Shown here one piece after another: positions 61,074 to 64,000 of a DNA stretch of 64,000 nucleotides. The position numbers and the translations under genes are program-made. The stretch's first letter is position 1; each line of letters begins with the position of its first letter. The stretch is from Algoriphagus iocasae (lineage in GTDB: Bacteria; Bacteroidota; Bacteroidia; Cytophagales; Cyclobacteriaceae), in contig NZ_JACIJO010000002.1 of the NCBI RefSeq assembly GCF_014206875.1, forward strand, positions 558,001 through 622,000, read 5' to 3'. The notes under the pieces were generated by a model. That model was given only the letters and a program-made list of their open reading frames with translations. It had not been told where the DNA came from and made no database searches.

Positions 61074-61100
61074 AAAAAAAGCATTTCCGGAGAAATGCTT
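61074..61100 (-). terminator. Terminator of the CarH-like regulator gene
   Basis: On the minus strand AAGCATTTC and GAAATGCTT form a perfect 9-bp stem with a 4-nt loop, followed by seven T (61074-61080). It separates the cruF-crtZ-regulator unit from the sigma-factor operon. Confidence 0.87.
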
Positions 61101-61129
61101 TTGTTTAACTTTTTATGTAATTTATTAAA

Positions 61130-62026
61130 CTACTTTTCTATTACTTCTTCTCCTATTTCTTCCAAAACATCCTTGATATCCCTGATATAATTAAACTGGG
61201 TCACATTTGACGGGAAAATCATATCCTGACCAACCACCTGATATCCTGAAACAAAAATCTGGGACTTCGAAAACTTCTTTGAAAGCATATCCACATATCC
61301 CTGAGCTGTTTCCCCTGCCGGTAAAGTCGTCATGACCGTTAATAAGTATTCCGGCTCCAATAAATTATACACTGCATCTAAATCATCCTTAGGAGTACTC
61401 TGTCCCAAGTAAATCACTTTATGTCCTTTGCTTTTAATTAGATAAGAAGCAAAAAGGAGTGAAATCTCATGCAATTCACCCTCAGGCAAAAACAACAAGA
61501 ACTTCTTCCCTGTGACGCTTGGGATTTGCCCATCGATCGCCACAATCAATTTTTGGCGGACAAGGTTAGAGATAAAATGCTCCTGGGCCGGATTGATTGC
61601 ACCGGTTTGCCAAAGCACTCCGATTTTTGCCAGAAAAGGATAGATGATATTGAGCATGGTTTGCTCAAAACCGATTTTGATGATATTAGTGGTGAGGACT
61701 TTGTCAAATCGATCCTCGTCCATTTCAATCATGCAAATCGTCAATGCATGAATCTGATCATCATGGGTCAAGGACCTATCCGTCAGCTTCATCACTTCTT
61801 CCCGCATCAGTTCTGGCGCCATCGACGCTATTTTACTGATCTTAAAACCGTTGTCATTTAACAAGGCCACATTCAGAATCAGTTTCAGATCACTGTCATC
61901 GTAATATCTGATATTGGTATCTGTCCTTTTGGGGTTTAACAGGTTGTAACGTTGTTCCCAAATTCTCAAGGTGTGTGCCTTGATCCCGGATAATTGCTCT
62001 AAGTCTTTGATTGAATACGTGCTCAC
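61130..62026 (-). CDS. CarH-like MerR regulator with a cobalamin-binding domain
   Basis: A 298-residue regulator that should repress carotenoid genes in the dark and be released by light acting on bound adenosylcobalamin, as in Thermus CarH and Myxococcus CarH. The N-terminal MerR helix-turn-helix is YSIKDLEQLSGIKAHTLRIW (residues 4-23). The B12-binding four-helix bundle has the Wx9EH upper-hook motif at W139, E149 and H150 (WQTGAINPAQEH). The Rossmann-like domain has LPEGELHEISLLFASYL with His186 as lower axial ligand candidate, and VIYLGQSTPKDDLDAVY. The start is a GTG overlapping crtZ by 4 bp behind a strong AGGAGG. Confidence 0.88.
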   Translation of the reverse strand: MSTYSIKDLEQLSGIKAHTLRIWEQRYNLLNPKRTDTNIRYYDDSDLKLILNVALLNDNGFKISKIASMAPELMREEVMKLTDRSLTHDDQIHALTICMIEMDEDRFDKVLTTNIIKIGFEQTMLNIIYPFLAKIGVLWQTGAINPAQEHFISNLVRQKLIVAIDGQIPSVTGKKFLLFLPEGELHEISLLFASYLIKSKGHKVIYLGQSTPKDDLDAVYNLLEPEYLLTVMTTLPAGETAQGYVDMLSKKFSKSQIFVSGYQVVGQDMIFPSNVTQFNYIRDIKDVLEEIGEEVIEK

Positions 62027-62469
62027 TTTTCCTCCTCTTTAAAATATTCCCTAGGTACCAAAAACAACCCAAATGAAACTGCATCATCCTTCTTATTGGT
62101 TCGATGGTGCGCTTGATGGGCTTTAAATATTCCTCTTAAAAATGCATTCTTTGGTTTCTGAAACCATTTAATCCTACGATGGATCAGAACATCGTGCAAA
62201 ATGAAATACAACATTCCGTACAAACTAATCCCTATTCCTATCCAGAATCTGTAATCCAACTCCTCCACTCCCAGTAGAATTAATACAACAGCAATGCTTC
62301 CAAAGAGTAAGGAAAAAAGATCATTCAGTTCAAATGCAAATTTACTAGGCTGATGATGTGTCTTATGGATCATCCATAATGGACCATGCATCAGATATTT
62401 ATGAATTGCCCATCCTGATAATTCCATCAGCCCAAAACCAATTAAAATAAATCCAATGGCTTTCATCAT
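62023..62469 (-). CDS. crtZ: Beta-carotene hydroxylase (CrtZ-type)
   Basis: A di-iron hydroxylase that adds a 3-OH group to a beta-ring. The 148-residue membrane protein shows the histidine motifs WAIHKYLMHGPLWMIHKTHH, LHDVLIHRRIKW and FKAHQAHHRTNKKDDAVSFG, typical of CrtZ (fatty-acid hydroxylase superfamily), and ends LVPREYFKEEEK. It lies 86 bp downstream of cruF and shares a 4-bp GTGA-type overlap with the regulator gene. The order of hydroxylation and ketolation is not known from sequence. Confidence 0.88.
   Translation of the reverse strand: MMKAIGFILIGFGLMELSGWAIHKYLMHGPLWMIHKTHHQPSKFAFELNDLFSLLFGSIAVVLILLGVEELDYRFWIGIGISLYGMLYFILHDVLIHRRIKWFQKPKNAFLRGIFKAHQAHHRTNKKDDAVSFGLFLVPREYFKEEEK
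62031..62036 (-). promoter_or_regulatory. Strong Shine-Dalgarno for the CarH-like gene
   Basis: AGGAGG (CCTCCT on the plus strand) lies 4 nt before the GTG start at 62024-62026. Most genes in this window lack such a site, so it supports this unusual GTG start and suggests efficient translation of the regulator. Confidence 0.65.
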
Positions 62470-62555
62470 TTAGTAGAAAACTTAAATCCTGATCTTTTGT
62501 TCTAAAATTTTTTTTCGTTTGGCAAATAACTCTTTTTGGCCCAACAATACTATTT

Positions 62556-63218
62556 CTACACGGTGAAATTCAATACAGCAAAAAAGAGTATCATCGCAAT
62601 TAACAGAAAGGGAGCCAGCGGGTTATATTTTTCAAATGTCGCCTTTCTATAAATGAGATGAATTAGAAAAGAAACTCCAAACCAGCCCAAATAGTTTTCG
62701 AAAGGAATGATGTCAAATTTCCAATACCACATATCCAAGGAGGTAGCAACTGGCTCCATGACATAATCAAAGGCTGTCATGGCCACTGCTCCCATCAATG
62801 CCGCATAATAATCATTTTGAATACTTCGTGAAAAAACCGAGCCAGTCAGATAAACAAGGATAAACCAATTGACCCCAATCACGAGTGGAACTTCCCAAAG
62901 CATGGGCCCCAAAGTCGGCCCATAAACGTAATCACCATACAGCAAACCGGTATGGATTCCAATCAATTCCGAGCCGAAACCTATCCAAAATGCCAATGCT
63001 GCGACGATAGGAAAAGCATCTGTCCAGCCTCTATGGAAAGATAAAATCAACACCAAGGTTACTAAAAGCTGGGCCGGAGTAAGGGAAAGAAAAAATGGCC
63101 GATACTCAGGAATACTCAATCCCACAGCTCCTACCAAATACAAAGCCACCACCACGATCTTGGCAATCAACAATCTTTTATTTTGAGCCTCGGGAGGAGT
63201 TTTTGCGACTTTATGCAT
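62556..63218 (-). CDS. cruF: Carotenoid 1',2'-hydratase-like protein (CruF)
   Basis: A DUF422 membrane protein of 220 residues with about seven helices. CruF adds water to the psi end of carotenoids, as in myxol and bacterioruberin synthesis. Motifs are PIVAALAFWIGFGSELIGIH, LLYGDYVYGPTLGPMLWEVP, VIGVNWFILVYLTGSVF, TAFDYVMEPVATSLDMWYW and ENYLGWFGVSFLIH. It is the first gene of the cruF-crtZ-regulator unit. Together with the one-ring cyclase it points to a monocyclic product with a hydroxylated open end. Confidence 0.87.
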   Translation of the reverse strand: MHKVAKTPPEAQNKRLLIAKIVVVALYLVGAVGLSIPEYRPFFLSLTPAQLLVTLVLILSFHRGWTDAFPIVAALAFWIGFGSELIGIHTGLLYGDYVYGPTLGPMLWEVPLVIGVNWFILVYLTGSVFSRSIQNDYYAALMGAVAMTAFDYVMEPVATSLDMWYWKFDIIPFENYLGWFGVSFLIHLIYRKATFEKYNPLAPFLLIAMILFFAVLNFTV

Positions 63219-63329
63219 AATTCGGGGAGCTTTGAGTAGGGTAAATTCAGTTTTTCACGTTGGGATTCCTAACTTTGAAATCTCAAATCTGTTTGCAAAA
63301 AAACGAAAATACCGCTAAAATCTCTCGCT

Positions 63330-63635
63330 ATGATTCTTTACAACATCACATTCACAGTTTCCAATGACGTAGAAGAGGATTTTGTCCAGTGGATGAAGGA
63401 AACTCATATTCCTGATATTTTCGCAACAGGCTTGTTTTTGGAGCATAAATTTTTCCGTTTGCTCAATAGTCCTGATGACAATGCGACGAATTATAGCCTT
63501 CAGTTTTTTGCTGAAAGTACTGCCAAGTTAATCGAGTACGAAAGCCGGTTTGCACATGCCCTTCGATATGAAACCCAGGCTCGCTACGGAGAAAATGCCA
63601 TGGCATTCCGAACCCTGATGGAACTGGTAAAATAA
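63330..63635 (+). CDS. DUF4286 protein
   Basis: A 101-residue soluble protein with a ferredoxin-like alpha/beta pattern: MILYNITFTVSNDVEEDFVQ, WMKETHIPDIFATGLFLEH, YSLQFFAESTAKLIEYESRF and RYGENAMAFRTLMELVK. These match DUF4286, common in Bacteroidota and without known function. It diverges from cruF with about 110 bp between them. The rest of the window, 63636-64000, holds no gene. Confidence 0.85.
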   Translation: MILYNITFTVSNDVEEDFVQWMKETHIPDIFATGLFLEHKFFRLLNSPDDNATNYSLQFFAESTAKLIEYESRFAHALRYETQARYGENAMAFRTLMELVK

Positions 63636-63647
63636 TTTCAGTAAGTA

Positions 63648-63742
63648 GCTTGCCTACCGGAGGTAGGTTTTCAATGTCAGCCTGAGCACTTGAGAGACGA
63701 GAGTCTCAAAATCGAAGGGTCCTCGACTCCGCTCGGACTGAC
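63648..63742. repeat. Dispersed intergenic inverted repeats
   Basis: A small hairpin CCTACC/GGTAGG (63650-63666 region) is followed at 63676-63742 by a longer imperfect inverted repeat with GTCAGCCTGAGC at one end and GCTCGGACTGAC at the other. An inner hairpin GAGAC/GTCTC lies within it. The outer motif with CCTCGACTCCGCTCGGACTGAC-type sequence is a well-known intergenic repeat in Bacteroidota genomes. No gene is recognised in 63636-64000. Confidence 0.55.
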
Positions 63743-63857
63743 CCGTATATCGTACCATTAAATCAATCTGTCATTGGTAGCACTGGAGCAACAAAAGTCG
63801 AGTATATCCAGGTCAGTTTTATTAGGCAGTACTATTCGAACTATTGAAAACGAATCC

Positions 63858-63922
63858 AAATCCCCCTTGGAGAAGAATCATTTATTGAAAACAAATCGCA
63901 TTCAAAGGGGGTGGGGGGATTT
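63858..63922. repeat. Inverted repeat with C- and G-runs
   Basis: AAATCCCCCTT at 63858-63868 faces an interrupted complementary arm AAGGGGG...GGGGATTT at 63905-63922, about 36 bp apart. It resembles short palindromic intergenic elements. No ORF is contained. Confidence 0.5.
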
Positions 63923-64000
63923 ATCAAGAATTCATTGAATATGGTGGAGACTTCTAAAGTGATCAACCAGAGAGCTTTGACTTTTTAGATTTATTAACTA

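Noticed and set aside
63676..63742. Possible tRNA or structured RNA because of the strong pairing.
   Set aside because: There is no cloverleaf, anticodon arm or CCA-type end; the outer arms match a known type of dispersed intergenic repeat.

Overview
The window looks like chromosomal DNA from a Bacteroidota bacterium of the order Cytophagales, most likely an Algoriphagus-like member of the Cyclobacteriaceae. Supports: moderately AT-rich DNA, TAnnTTTG-type -7 boxes instead of E. coli promoters, many SPII lipoproteins, stand-alone DUF families common in this phylum (DUF4286, DUF4783, DUF1304, META), and a carotenoid cluster of the type known for flexixanthin producers. The genus is an inference from gene content.

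Layout. 0-9.9 kb: housekeeping metabolism (coaX fragment, anmK, Glu/Leu-type dehydrogenase, NhaD-type antiporter, tag, alr, purU, aroE, DUF368 lipid-carrier transporter, ComA-like phosphosulfolactate synthase). 9.9-17 kb: TPR protein, sugar-nucleotide and polysaccharide-type genes (SDR, CpsB-like PHP phosphatase, rfbC), hflX, a PAS histidine kinase with two small partner ORFs. 17-19.8 kb: metE under a cobalamin riboswitch. 20-26 kb: the least ordinary part. An AAA+/VWA pair is followed by a diverged second copy of its own 3' end, and further on queG is preceded by a truncated copy of its own 5' end. Between the two queG copies (115-bp direct repeats) lies a visibly AT-rich two-gene cassette encoding a lipoprotein-like HEXXH protein, apparently frameshifted at its start, and an overlapping small lipoprotein. 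26-40 kb: corA, nadC, gpmI, an amidase, polA, radA and small membrane or lipoproteins. 40-53 kb: secreted proteins, including three beta-propeller proteins (one with a CXXCH haem motif, one with a His/Met-rich insert), a TMEM175-type channel, an esterase, an amidohydrolase, a GH28 enzyme and AqpZ. 53-63 kb: a TonB-dependent receptor and a minus-strand carotenoid block (cruF, crtZ, a CarH-like MerR/B12 regulator, an ECF sigma factor, crtI, crtB, fused crtYcd, ispH, crtW).

How the genes work together. The carotenoid block can convert phytoene precursors to a monocyclic keto-hydroxy carotenoid, with IspH feeding isoprenoid supply. Its regulator retains the Wx9EH and ExH cobalamin motifs of the CarH photoreceptor family, and the adjacent sigma-factor gene has three TTGTTTAAT half-sites upstream, so light/B12 control through the sigma factor is the simplest model. 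Cobalamin recurs in the window: a riboswitch on metE, the cobalamin-dependent enzyme QueG, and the CarH-like regulator.

No tRNA, rRNA, CRISPR array, transposase or integrase was recognised. Coordinates, motifs and repeats were read by eye from the sequence; family assignments rest on remembered motifs, not on database searches.
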